A DNA stretch of 64,000 nt from SHVZ01 sp041906305 (GTDB lineage Bacteria > Pseudomonadota > Alphaproteobacteria > SHVZ01): assembly GCA_041906305.1 (NCBI GenBank), contig JAYRJL010000010.1, forward strand, positions 142,898-206,897. The letters run 5' to 3'. Shown in pieces: positions 45,971 to 54,272 of the stretch. The translations under genes and the position numbers were made by a program. The notes under the pieces are model-generated. The model was not told where the DNA came from, did no database searches, and saw only the letters and a list, made by a program, of their open reading frames with translations. How positions within the stretch are numbered: the first letter of the stretch is position 1; each line of letters opens with the position of its first letter.

Positions 45971-45987
45971 AACAAGTTCCGTGCCAG
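45971..45987 (-). promoter_or_regulatory. Sigma-54 (RpoN) promoter of amt
   Basis: On the minus strand the sequence is CTGGCACGGAACTTGTT, matching YTGGCACGRNNNTTGCW at every defined position but one (T for C in the -12 element). It would start transcription about 60 nt before the amt GTG codon. It implies nitrogen control through NtrC, although no NtrC palindrome was found within 90 nt upstream. Confidence 0.75.
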
Positions 45988-46085
45988 CGAAGGGCGGGCC
46001 GAAAACCCACGGATTCCCGTCGTGAGGAGAGATAATTTGCCTATTTTTTCGGCGACGACATCCGCATCGCCCCGTTTCTAGGCAA

Positions 46086-47429
46086 TCAGACGGGCAGATC
46101 GAGGCCAGCAGCCGAGAAGGCCTGGGCTTGCCGGTCTGCCAGCCTGCCCTCGTCGAAGTCGCCGATCAGGTCCTGGAAGAGCCGGTACCAATTGATCTCC
46201 GCCTTGAGGCGCAGGAACACCGCGCCGAGGCCGACCGCGGCCCGATCCATCAGCACGAACTCCCGCGGCGGGGCGATGCCGCCGAGGCGCCTCAGCTCCG
46301 CATGCACCTTGGTGGCGACCTGGCGGCCATAGGCGGTGCCGCCGCCTTCCTGGATCGCCTGGACGCGGTCCTCCATCAGCGGCGCATAGACGAAGCGGGC
46401 CCAGAGGTTGAGGACGTCGATCACCTGGCGGTCGAGCGTCTCGAAGCCCCAGGTCCGGTAGGCCTCGACCGCGAGTTCCTCGTCGCCGTCGCGGAGCGCC
46501 TTGTAGAGGTCGATGACGCCGCGGACGAAGGACGGCCTGAAGACCCGGATGCAGCCGAAGTCGAGCAGGTTGAGCGTCCCGTCCTCGGCCAGCGTGTAGT
46601 TACCGAGATGCGGGTCGCCGTGGATCACGCCGTAGCGATAGAACGGCACGTACCAGGCGCGGAACAGCCGCAGCGCGACCGCGTTCCGCTCCTCGACCGG
46701 CGCTTCCGCGATCTCGGTCAGCTTGACGCCCTCGATCCAGCTCATCGTCAGCAGGCGTCCGGTCGAAAGCTCCTCGATCGGCTCCGGCACCGCGATCCCC
46801 CGCTCGTCCGCGAGCATGTGGCGGTAGAGGCGCATGTGCTTCGCCTCTCGTCGATAGTCGAGCTCCTCGCGCAGCCGATCGGAAATCTCCTGGTGGATGC
46901 GCCCGGTCATGATCGCCCGGTCGAAGCGCTCGTAGATGGAGAAGACGAGCTTGAGCTGGCGGAGATCCGCCTCGACCGTCGCCGCCATGTCCGGATATTG
47001 CAGCTTGCAGGCGACGATGCGCCCGTCCGGAAGCTTCGCCTTGTGCACCTGGCCCAGCGACGCCGCCGCGGCGGCCTGGTGCGGGAACTCGGCGAAGCGG
47101 TGCTGCCAGTCCGGCCCGAGCTCGGTCGCCATCCGCCGCTTCACGAACGGCCAGCCCATCGCCGGCGCGTTCGCCTGCAGCTCGGCAAGCTCGCGCACAT
47201 AGGCATCGGGCAGCGCGTCGGGCAGCGTCGACATCATCTGCGCGACCTTCATCAGCGGGCCCTTGAGCCCGCCGAGCGCCGCCCTCAGCTGGGCGGCATG
47301 ACGCTCCTGGTCGAGCGGAAGGCCGAGCACGCGCCCGCCGGCCAGACGTGCCGCCAGGCCGCCGACGGCGGTGCCGACACGGGCATAGCGGGCGAGACGG
47401 CCGCCGAGCGTGTTCTCCTCGTCCGACAC
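46086..47429 (-). CDS. ABC1/UbiB-family atypical kinase
   Basis: A 447-residue protein of the AarF/UbiB/ADCK group. Motifs include the family-specific helix motif PLMKVAQMMSTLPDALP (normally KxGQ, here K-V-A-Q), the Ala-rich loop AAAAASLGQVHKA, the ATP-site Lys in IVACKLQYPD, the catalytic loop IHGDPHLGNYTL and metal-binding LLDFGCIR. It probably supports ubiquinone biosynthesis or lipid handling through ATPase activity. Start GTG, immediately downstream of pepF in the same direction. No ubi genes are adjacent. Confidence 0.9.
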   Translation of the reverse strand: MSDEENTLGGRLARYARVGTAVGGLAARLAGGRVLGLPLDQERHAAQLRAALGGLKGPLMKVAQMMSTLPDALPDAYVRELAELQANAPAMGWPFVKRRMATELGPDWQHRFAEFPHQAAAAASLGQVHKAKLPDGRIVACKLQYPDMAATVEADLRQLKLVFSIYERFDRAIMTGRIHQEISDRLREELDYRREAKHMRLYRHMLADERGIAVPEPIEELSTGRLLTMSWIEGVKLTEIAEAPVEERNAVALRLFRAWYVPFYRYGVIHGDPHLGNYTLAEDGTLNLLDFGCIRVFRPSFVRGVIDLYKALRDGDEELAVEAYRTWGFETLDRQVIDVLNLWARFVYAPLMEDRVQAIQEGGGTAYGRQVATKVHAELRRLGGIAPPREFVLMDRAAVGLGAVFLRLKAEINWYRLFQDLIGDFDEGRLADRQAQAFSAAGLDLPV

Positions 47430-47430
47430 G

Positions 47431-49209
47431 TCATTCCATCTTTTCGAGCTCGTCGATGAAGCCTTCGATCACGTGAAGGCCCTTCGACCAGAACTCGGGC
47501 TTGGATGCATCGAGGCCGAACGGCGCCAGCAGCTCCTTGTGGCGGAGCGTGCCGCCGGCCTTGAGCATGTCGAGATACCGGGCGGCGAACCCCTCATGCG
47601 CATCCTGATAGACCGCGTAGAGGGAGTTCACGAGGCAATCGCCGAACGCATAGGCGTAGACGTAGAACGGCGAGTGGATGAAGTGCGGGATGTAGGCCCA
47701 GAAGACACGGTAGTCGTCGTCGAGTCGGATCGCGGACCCGAGCGACGCCTTCTGCGTCTCCATCCAGATTTCGCCGAGGCGATCGGGCGTGAGCTCGCCG
47801 CTCCGGCGCTCGTCATGCACCACTGCCTCGAAGGAGTGGAGCGCCACCTGCCGCACCACGGTGTTCAGCATGTCCTCGACCTTGGACGCCAGGAGCACGC
47901 GCCGGCGCTTCGCGCTCTTCTCGGCATCGAGGAGGGAGCGGAAGGTCAGCATCTCGCCGAACACCGAGGCGGTCTCGGCCAAGGTCAGCGGCGTATCGCA
48001 CATCAGGTGCCCCTGATGCGCCGCCAGCACCTGATGCACGCCGTGGCCGAGCTCGTGCGCCAGGGTCATCACGTCGCGCGTGCGGCCGAGATAGTTCAGC
48101 AGCAGGTAGGGATGCGCGCTCGGCACGGTCGGATGCGCGAAGGCGCCCGACGACTTGCCCGGCTTCGACGGCGCGTCGATCCACGGCTTGTCGAAGAAAT
48201 TCTGGCCGATGTCCGCCAGCTTCGGCGAGAAGCGGCGATAGGCGGACAGCACGATGCTCTGCGCCTCGTTCCAGTCGATCTTGCGGTCGGCGTCGTTGGG
48301 CAGAGGCGCGTTGCGGTCCCAGTAGTTCAGCTGCTTCACGCCGAACCACTTGGCCTTGAGCCGGTAGTAGCGGTGCGACAGCGTCCCGTAGGAGCCCTGC
48401 ACCGCCGAGACCAGCGCATCGACCACCTCGTCCTCGACCCGGTTGCCGAGATTGCGCGACGAGATCGGCCGCTTGTAGCTGCGCCAGCGGTCGGCGATCT
48501 CCTTGTCCTTGGCCAGCGTGTTGGTGACGAGCGCGAACAGCTTGAGGTCGGACTTGAGGCCCTTCGACAGCGCCTTGGCGGCGGCACGGCGCTTCTTGCC
48601 ATCCTTGTCGGTCATGCCGGCCAGCACGCCGGCCATGGTGACTTCCTTGCCGCCGAGCCGAAAGCGCATCGCCGCCTGGGTCTCGTCGTAGAGCCGGACC
48701 CAGGCCGAATAGGCGGTGACCGACTTCTCGTGCAGCAGCTTCTCCATCTCCTCCGAGAGCTGGTGCGGGCGGAAGACGCGAAGATCGCGGAGCCAGGGCC
48801 TGTACTTCGCGGCCGACGGATCCTCGAGCTTCTCCTCGAGAGCCTTGTCGTCGACCTTGTTGAGCTCGAGGGTGAAGAACAGGAGCTCGGTCGATATCTT
48901 GGTCAGCCGCTCCTGGACGGTCTGATAGAAGCGCCCGACCTCCTGGCTCTCCATGTCGGTCGAGTGCAGCAGCCCGGCGTAAGAGCCGGCCTTGGCGAGA
49001 ATCTCGTCGAGCCGCTCGTAGTCGGCGATGGCCTTGCCGAGATCGGCGCCGGGGAGAGAGCCGACCCGACCCAGATAGCGTTGACGGAAAGAGCCCGCCT
49101 CCGCCTCCGCCCGGTCGAGATCACGTTTGAGTGCGGGCGAGTCCGGTCCCGGATAAAGATCGCTCAAATCCCAGGTCGGCAACTTGCCGGCCGCTGCCCG
49201 CTTCGCCAT
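47431..49209 (-). CDS. pepF: M3-family oligoendopeptidase F
   Basis: A 592-residue zinc metallopeptidase. The catalytic motif HELGH begins at His385 in MTLAHELGHGVHQVL, with the third zinc ligand Glu expected in LAETASVFGEML about 25 residues later. The N-terminal helical domain matches oligopeptidase F proteins. It cleaves short peptides in the cytoplasm. The ATG at 49209 gives the canonical start; the frame stays open far upstream only as a GC-rich shadow. The divergent acyl-CoA synthetase gene starts 78 nt away. Confidence 0.94.
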   Translation of the reverse strand: MAKRAAAGKLPTWDLSDLYPGPDSPALKRDLDRAEAEAGSFRQRYLGRVGSLPGADLGKAIADYERLDEILAKAGSYAGLLHSTDMESQEVGRFYQTVQERLTKISTELLFFTLELNKVDDKALEEKLEDPSAAKYRPWLRDLRVFRPHQLSEEMEKLLHEKSVTAYSAWVRLYDETQAAMRFRLGGKEVTMAGVLAGMTDKDGKKRRAAAKALSKGLKSDLKLFALVTNTLAKDKEIADRWRSYKRPISSRNLGNRVEDEVVDALVSAVQGSYGTLSHRYYRLKAKWFGVKQLNYWDRNAPLPNDADRKIDWNEAQSIVLSAYRRFSPKLADIGQNFFDKPWIDAPSKPGKSSGAFAHPTVPSAHPYLLLNYLGRTRDVMTLAHELGHGVHQVLAAHQGHLMCDTPLTLAETASVFGEMLTFRSLLDAEKSAKRRRVLLASKVEDMLNTVVRQVALHSFEAVVHDERRSGELTPDRLGEIWMETQKASLGSAIRLDDDYRVFWAYIPHFIHSPFYVYAYAFGDCLVNSLYAVYQDAHEGFAARYLDMLKAGGTLRHKELLAPFGLDASKPEFWSKGLHVIEGFIDELEKME

Positions 49210-49287
49210 GTGATCTCTCCCGAACGAGGAAAACGCTATTAAGATGGGGTGAAGGCCGAGCGCAACAACGGCCGATCTGGGGAGTGA

Positions 49288-51084
49288 ATGGATCTCAGCG
49301 GAGCTCAGAATCTTCCGCTCCTGTTCTTCGAGCAGGCGCGGACGCACGGCGACAAGCCTTTCCTTTGGCGCAAGGTCGAGGGCACCTACAAGCCGATCAC
49401 CTGGGCCGAGGCCGCCCGACAGGCGAACCTGATGTCGCGCGCGCTCCGCGCCCGTGGCCTGCAGACGGGCGACCGGGTCTGCCTGATCTCGGAGAATCGC
49501 CCGGAATGGCTCATAGCCGACGTGGCGATCATGGCCGCCGGCGGCATCACGGTGCCGGCCTACACCACGAACACGGTCGACGATCACCGTTATATCTTCG
49601 ACAACTCCGGCGCGACCGCGGTGATCGTCTCGACCGCCAAGCTCGCCCAGCGCGTGGTTCCCGCGGCCTCGCGGGCGCCCTCGGTCGAGTTCCTGGTGGC
49701 GATGGAGCCGCTGGCCGAGCCGCCGCGCCCGCCGATCCGCTGGGCCAGCTGGGACCAGATGCTGGCAGAGGGCGAGAAGCAGGCGGACGACGTCGCGCAG
49801 CTCGCGGCCACCCGCAAGCGGAGCGACACCAGCTGCGTGATCTACACGTCCGGCACCGGCGGCGCGCCCCGCGGCGTGATGCTGAGCCACGGCGCCGTCC
49901 TCTGCAATTGCCAGGGCGCGATCGAGGTGCTGAGGCCGCTCGGCCTCGAGAACAACATCTTCCTGTCCTTCCTGCCGCTGAGCCACGCCTACGAGCATTC
50001 CGGCGGACAGTTCTTCCCGATCTCGATCGCCGCGCAGATCTACTACGCCGAGGGCGCCGACACGCTGGTGCAGAACCTCGCCGAGGTGAAGCCGACGATC
50101 GTCACCGCCGTGCCGCGCCTCTACGAGGTCATGCACGGGCGCATCGCCAAGGGACTCGAGAAGATGCCGGCCTTCCGCCGGCGCCTGTTCGAACGCGCGC
50201 TGGAGTTGGGGCGCAAGCAGTACGAGCATCCGGGGACGCTGACCTTCAGGGAGCGCCTCGAGAACAAGGCGCTCGACCTGCTGGTGCGGAAGAAGGTCGC
50301 GGCCCGCTTCGGCGGCCGGCTCAAGGCCTTCGTTTCCGGCGGCGCACCGCTCAACTACGAGGTCGGCCTCTTCTTCACCGCGCTCGGCGTGCGCTTGCTG
50401 CAGGGCTACGGCCAGACCGAGGCGGCACCGGTGATCAGCGTCAACCCGGTCGACCGGATCAAGCTGCACACGGTCGGGCCGGCGTTGCACGGCGTCGAGG
50501 TAAAGCTCGCCGAGGATGGCGAGATCCTGGTCCGCGGCGAACTGGTGATGCAGGGCTACTGGGGCGATCCGGAGGCCACGGCACGCACCGTCAAGGACGG
50601 CTGGCTGCACACGGCCGACATCGGCCGCATCGACGAAGACGGCTACATCGAGATCACCGACCGCAAGCGCGACCTCATCGTGGTCTCGGGCGGCGACAAC
50701 GTCTCGCCGCAGAAGGTCGAGGGCTTCCTGACGCTCGAGCCCGAGATCGCGCAGGCGATGGTGATCGGCGACAAGCGACCCTTCATCGTGGCGCTCCTGA
50801 TTCCCGACAAGGAATGGGCGCAAGGCTGGGCCAAGGAAAAGGGCAAGCCGGCGGATCTGGACCGGCTGGTCGGCGACAAGGATTTCCGCGCCGCGATCTC
50901 CGCCGCCGTCGACCGGGTCAACCGCCGGCTCTCGACGATCGAGCGCGTCCGCCAGTTCATCCTGTCGCCGGACGCCTTCAGCCTCGAGAACGAGATGATG
51001 ACGCCGACCTTGAAGATCCGCCGCCACGTGATCCGCAAGGTCTACGGCGACAAGCTCGACGCGCTCTACGAGGGACGCGGCTAG
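49288..51084 (+). CDS. AMP-forming long-chain acyl-CoA synthetase
   Basis: A 598-residue ANL-family ligase. The P-loop at about residue 185 reads YTSGTGGAPRGVMLSH, where the usual second Thr is Gly and the usual Lys is Arg. Later motifs are normal: QGYGQTEAAPVI, the hinge GWLHTADIGRIDEDGYIEITDRKRDLIVVSGGDNVSPQKVE. It activates a fatty acid to acyl-CoA, probably at the inner membrane. Preceded by GGGGAG. The stop shares CTAG with the convergent epimerase gene. Confidence 0.9.
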   Translation: MDLSGAQNLPLLFFEQARTHGDKPFLWRKVEGTYKPITWAEAARQANLMSRALRARGLQTGDRVCLISENRPEWLIADVAIMAAGGITVPAYTTNTVDDHRYIFDNSGATAVIVSTAKLAQRVVPAASRAPSVEFLVAMEPLAEPPRPPIRWASWDQMLAEGEKQADDVAQLAATRKRSDTSCVIYTSGTGGAPRGVMLSHGAVLCNCQGAIEVLRPLGLENNIFLSFLPLSHAYEHSGGQFFPISIAAQIYYAEGADTLVQNLAEVKPTIVTAVPRLYEVMHGRIAKGLEKMPAFRRRLFERALELGRKQYEHPGTLTFRERLENKALDLLVRKKVAARFGGRLKAFVSGGAPLNYEVGLFFTALGVRLLQGYGQTEAAPVISVNPVDRIKLHTVGPALHGVEVKLAEDGEILVRGELVMQGYWGDPEATARTVKDGWLHTADIGRIDEDGYIEITDRKRDLIVVSGGDNVSPQKVEGFLTLEPEIAQAMVIGDKRPFIVALLIPDKEWAQGWAKEKGKPADLDRLVGDKDFRAAISAAVDRVNRRLSTIERVRQFILSPDAFSLENEMMTPTLKIRRHVIRKVYGDKLDALYEGRG

Positions 51085-52040
51085 ACCTTGTAGTAGTCGC
51101 GGTACCACTCGACGAAGCGGGGGATGCCGACGTCGATCGGCGTGGTCGGCTTGAACCCGAGATCGCGGGTCGAGGCGAGGATGTCGGCGAAGGTCTCCTT
51201 CACGTCGCCTTGCTGCATGGGCTTGAGCTCGACGATGGCCTTCCGGCCCGTAGCCTTCTCGATCGTCTCGATGAAGCGGAGCAGCGGCTCGGCGCGGTTG
51301 TTGCCGAGATTGTAGAGGCGATGCGCGCGCACCGGGCGGTCGAGCGCGGCGATCACGCCCTGGACGATGTCGTCGATGTAGGTGAAGTCGCGCCGCATGT
51401 CGCCGTTGTTGAAGACCTGGATGGGCCTGCCCTCCAGGATCGCCTTGGTGAACAGGAAGGCCGACATGTCCGGCCGGCCCCAGGGGCCGTAGACGGTGAA
51501 GAAGCGCAGACCGACCGCACCGAAGCCGTAGAGACGCGTGTAAGCCGTCGCCATCATCTCGCCCGCCTTCTTGGTCGCGGCGTAGAGCGAGATCGGGTCG
51601 TCGGTGCGGTCCGAGGTCGAAAAGGGCAGCCGGGTATTGGCGCCGTAGACCGACGACGAGCTCGCATAGACCAGGTTCTTGAGACCCGGGAGGTGGCGAC
51701 CGAGCTCGAGCATCGTCAGGTGGCCGGTCACATTGGCATCGACATAGTCGAACGGGTGATCGAGCGAATGGCGGACCCCGGCCTGGGCTGCCAGATGGAC
51801 GATCCGATCGATCTCCGGATGCTGGCGGCCGAAGGCCGCGACCTCGTCGCGATGCGAGAGGTCGAGAGCCTGGAAGGCGAACGACTTGCCCTCGAGCCGG
51901 GCGAGCCGGGCCCTCTTCAACGCCGGGTCGTAGTACGGACTCATGTTGTCGAGGCCGAGGACCCGCTCGCCCCGATCGAGCAGCGCCTTCGCGACGTGAT
52001 ATCCGATGAAGCCGGCGGCGCCGGTGACGAGGATCGTCAT
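51081..52040 (-). CDS. NAD-dependent nucleotide-sugar epimerase (UDP-glucuronate 4-epimerase-like)
   Basis: A 319-residue extended SDR. It has the Rossmann motif VTGAAGFIGYHVAKALLDRG, the catalytic Ser in YASSSSVYG and the Tyr/Lys pair in YAATKKAGE. The segment AQAGVRHSLDHPFDYVDANVTGHLTMLE is typical of UDP-glucuronate/galacturonate 4-epimerases used for capsule or lipopolysaccharide sugars. No other polysaccharide genes are adjacent. It is divergent from the histidine kinase gene. Confidence 0.9.
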   Translation of the reverse strand: MTILVTGAAGFIGYHVAKALLDRGERVLGLDNMSPYYDPALKRARLARLEGKSFAFQALDLSHRDEVAAFGRQHPEIDRIVHLAAQAGVRHSLDHPFDYVDANVTGHLTMLELGRHLPGLKNLVYASSSSVYGANTRLPFSTSDRTDDPISLYAATKKAGEMMATAYTRLYGFGAVGLRFFTVYGPWGRPDMSAFLFTKAILEGRPIQVFNNGDMRRDFTYIDDIVQGVIAALDRPVRAHRLYNLGNNRAEPLLRFIETIEKATGRKAIVELKPMQQGDVKETFADILASTRDLGFKPTTPIDVGIPRFVEWYRDYYKV

Positions 52041-52170
52041 GGGGTCGGGTATAGCCGGTCAGGGCGGCCAAATCACCACTTCCGGCCGTTGTTAACGATT
52101 GTCGCGGTTCCCGCATGATAGGGTTCCGGCCGATGGGTGCGGATCCACGAATCGCGAGCCTGGAGGCGCG

Positions 52171-54117
52171 TTGACCGCCGTCGCGGAAACGGAGTCGCTC
52201 GGCGCCAGGCTTGAGATGCTTGAGCACGCGGTCGCACACATGGACCAGGGGCTCCTGGTGCTCGACCGCGATCGCCGCGTCGTGTTCTGGAACCGGCGCT
52301 ACGAGGAGCTGTGGGATTTCCCGCCCGGCTTCATCGCCCGGGGACTCCCCCTGGCCGAGATCATCCGATTCGACATCGCCCGCCGCAACCTGCCCCCGAC
52401 CGAAGCGGAGCTGCTGCTCCAGCAGCGGCTGACGCGAAGCAGCGCGCCGGGCGCTCCGGGCGAGGTCCCCCTGCCCCATCTCGACCGGATCCTCCGCATA
52501 GACCTGCTCCATCTGCCTGAAGGCGGCAGCGTCGTCACCTTCACGGACGTCACCGTCGCCCGCCGCCAGGCGGAGGCGCTCGCCGCGAGCGAGGCCCGCT
52601 TTGCGATCTTCGTCGGCATGTCGGCCGACTGGATCTGGGAGCAGGACGCGGATCTCCGCTTCACCTTCGTCTCGCGACCGAAGAACGTCGAGCTCGACGT
52701 GTTTCCCGGCGAGAACGTCGGCAAGCGCCGCGACGAGCTCGACATCATCGTCACCGACGAAGCCGCCTGGCGGCAGCATCTCGAGGATATCGCCGCCCAT
52801 CGTCCGTTCCGCAACCTGACCTACGCGCGTTGCGACCACGACGGAGCGGTCCATCACATCCGCATCAGCGGCGACCCGATCTTCGGCGCCGGCGGAGCCT
52901 TCCTCGGGTACCGGGGCACCGGCGCCGACGTCACCGCCGAGATCCACGCGCTCGAGCGCGCCAAGTCGGCCGAGGTCGCGGCCGCGAACGCCCATGCCCG
53001 CCTGGTGACGGCCCTCGAGACCATCACCCAGGGCTTCGCCCTGTTCGACGCGGAAGACCGGCTGGTCACCTGCAATCGGCAATATCTCGACAAGACCGCG
53101 GCGACCGATATCGGCTGGGCGATCGGCAGGCGCTTCGAGGACCTGGTCCGTGCCAACCTCGACTCCGGCTGGCGCGGCCATCTTCCCGGCAGCGACACGC
53201 CGGTCGGCCCGGACGAATGGATCGCCTGGCGTCTTCAGATCCACCGGGAGCCCCCGCCACGCCCTTTCATCTACAAGGGCACCGACGGGCGCTGGCTGAT
53301 GATCAGCGAAAAGCGGACGGCGGACGGCGGCACCGTCGCGATCCGCGTCGACGTGACCGACCTCAAGCAGGCCGAGGAGGATCTGAGGGTCGCCCGCGAC
53401 CAGGCGGAGGCGGCAGGCCGAGCCAAGAACGAGTTCCTCGCCTCGATGAGCCACGAGCTCCGGACCCCGCTCAACGCCATCATGGGCTTCGCCGAGATCC
53501 TGAAAGGCGAGATGTTCGGGCCGATCGGTACGCCTCGCTACCGAACCTACGCCGACGACATCCTCGCCAGCGCGACATATCTGATGGAGCTGGTCCGCGA
53601 CGTGCTCGACATGTCGCGGATCGAGGCCGGGCGGATGGATCTGGTCGTCGAGCCGATCGCCGTCACGCCGGAGATCAGCCGCTGCCTCGGCATGGTCGGC
53701 GGGACCGCCCGCTCGGCAGGTCTCGCTCTCAAGACCGAGATCGTCGAGCCGGTGCCGGTCATCCGCGCCGACTCCCGCGCGTTTCGCCAGATCCTGCTCA
53801 ATCTCCTGTCCAACGCCGTCAAGTTCACCCCCGCCGGCGGCGAGGTGAAAGTGTCGGTTGCCATCGACGGCGGCCAAGCCCGCATCGTCGTCGCCGATAC
53901 CGGAATCGGCATCCCGGCCTGGGCCCTGCCCCGCCTGGGACGGCCGTTCGAGCAGGTCGACAACGTTCTGCAGCGCAAGCGGCCCGGCTCCGGCCTCGGC
54001 CTGGCGCTGTCGCGTTCCCTGGCGGAATTGATGGGTGGGGCCATCGGGATTGAATCGACCGAAGGCGAGGGCACGCGGGTGACCCTGTCGTTGCCCCTCG
54101 CCCGCGCAACGGAATGA
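52171..54117 (+). CDS. PAS-domain hybrid-free sensor histidine kinase
   Basis: A 648-residue soluble kinase with about three PAS domains (LDRDRRVVFWNRRYEELWD; SADWIWEQDADLRFTFVSRP; FALFDAEDRLVTCNRQYLD). A HisKA domain follows with phospho-acceptor His428 in LASMSHELRTPLNAIMG, then an HATPase (NLLSNAVKFTP, DTGIGIP, GSGLGLALSRSLAELMGG). No membrane span or receiver domain is present. The TTG start at 52171 follows GGAGG by 4 nt; an earlier in-frame TTG (52099) lacks a ribosome site. No response-regulator gene is next to it. Signal unknown; PAS may bind a cofactor. Confidence 0.9.
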   Translation: MTAVAETESLGARLEMLEHAVAHMDQGLLVLDRDRRVVFWNRRYEELWDFPPGFIARGLPLAEIIRFDIARRNLPPTEAELLLQQRLTRSSAPGAPGEVPLPHLDRILRIDLLHLPEGGSVVTFTDVTVARRQAEALAASEARFAIFVGMSADWIWEQDADLRFTFVSRPKNVELDVFPGENVGKRRDELDIIVTDEAAWRQHLEDIAAHRPFRNLTYARCDHDGAVHHIRISGDPIFGAGGAFLGYRGTGADVTAEIHALERAKSAEVAAANAHARLVTALETITQGFALFDAEDRLVTCNRQYLDKTAATDIGWAIGRRFEDLVRANLDSGWRGHLPGSDTPVGPDEWIAWRLQIHREPPPRPFIYKGTDGRWLMISEKRTADGGTVAIRVDVTDLKQAEEDLRVARDQAEAAGRAKNEFLASMSHELRTPLNAIMGFAEILKGEMFGPIGTPRYRTYADDILASATYLMELVRDVLDMSRIEAGRMDLVVEPIAVTPEISRCLGMVGGTARSAGLALKTEIVEPVPVIRADSRAFRQILLNLLSNAVKFTPAGGEVKVSVAIDGGQARIVVADTGIGIPAWALPRLGRPFEQVDNVLQRKRPGSGLGLALSRSLAELMGGAIGIESTEGEGTRVTLSLPLARATE

Positions 54118-54213
54118 CCGCAAGCGGCGTTTCCAAGCAACGTCCCGTCTCTCCCAAATTAGGTCAGCGTTCCTTCCTTGCGTTGCGGCAAGCTTTGATT
54201 ACGAAGCCATTTT

Positions 54214-54254
54214 CGCGTGTTAACCTCACGCCCAAGTAAAGGCGTCAACACGCG
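54214..54254. repeat. Inverted repeat in the leader of the IOR gene
   Basis: CGCGTGTTAAC and GTCAACACGCG are complementary at 10 of 11 positions across a 19-nt spacer that itself contains a smaller ACGCC/GGCGT stem. It ends 18 nt before the ATG at 54273. It may be an operator or an RNA hairpin controlling translation. Confidence 0.45.
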
Positions 54255-54272
54255 CTTAAATAGAGAGGGAAC

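Noticed and set aside
49210..54123. Very long minus-strand open frame upstream of pepF, extending over the acyl-CoA synthetase, epimerase and histidine kinase genes
   Set aside because: Composition is Arg/Ala/Asp-rich as expected for the antisense of GC-rich genes; the plus-strand and epimerase genes in the same span have full family motifs.
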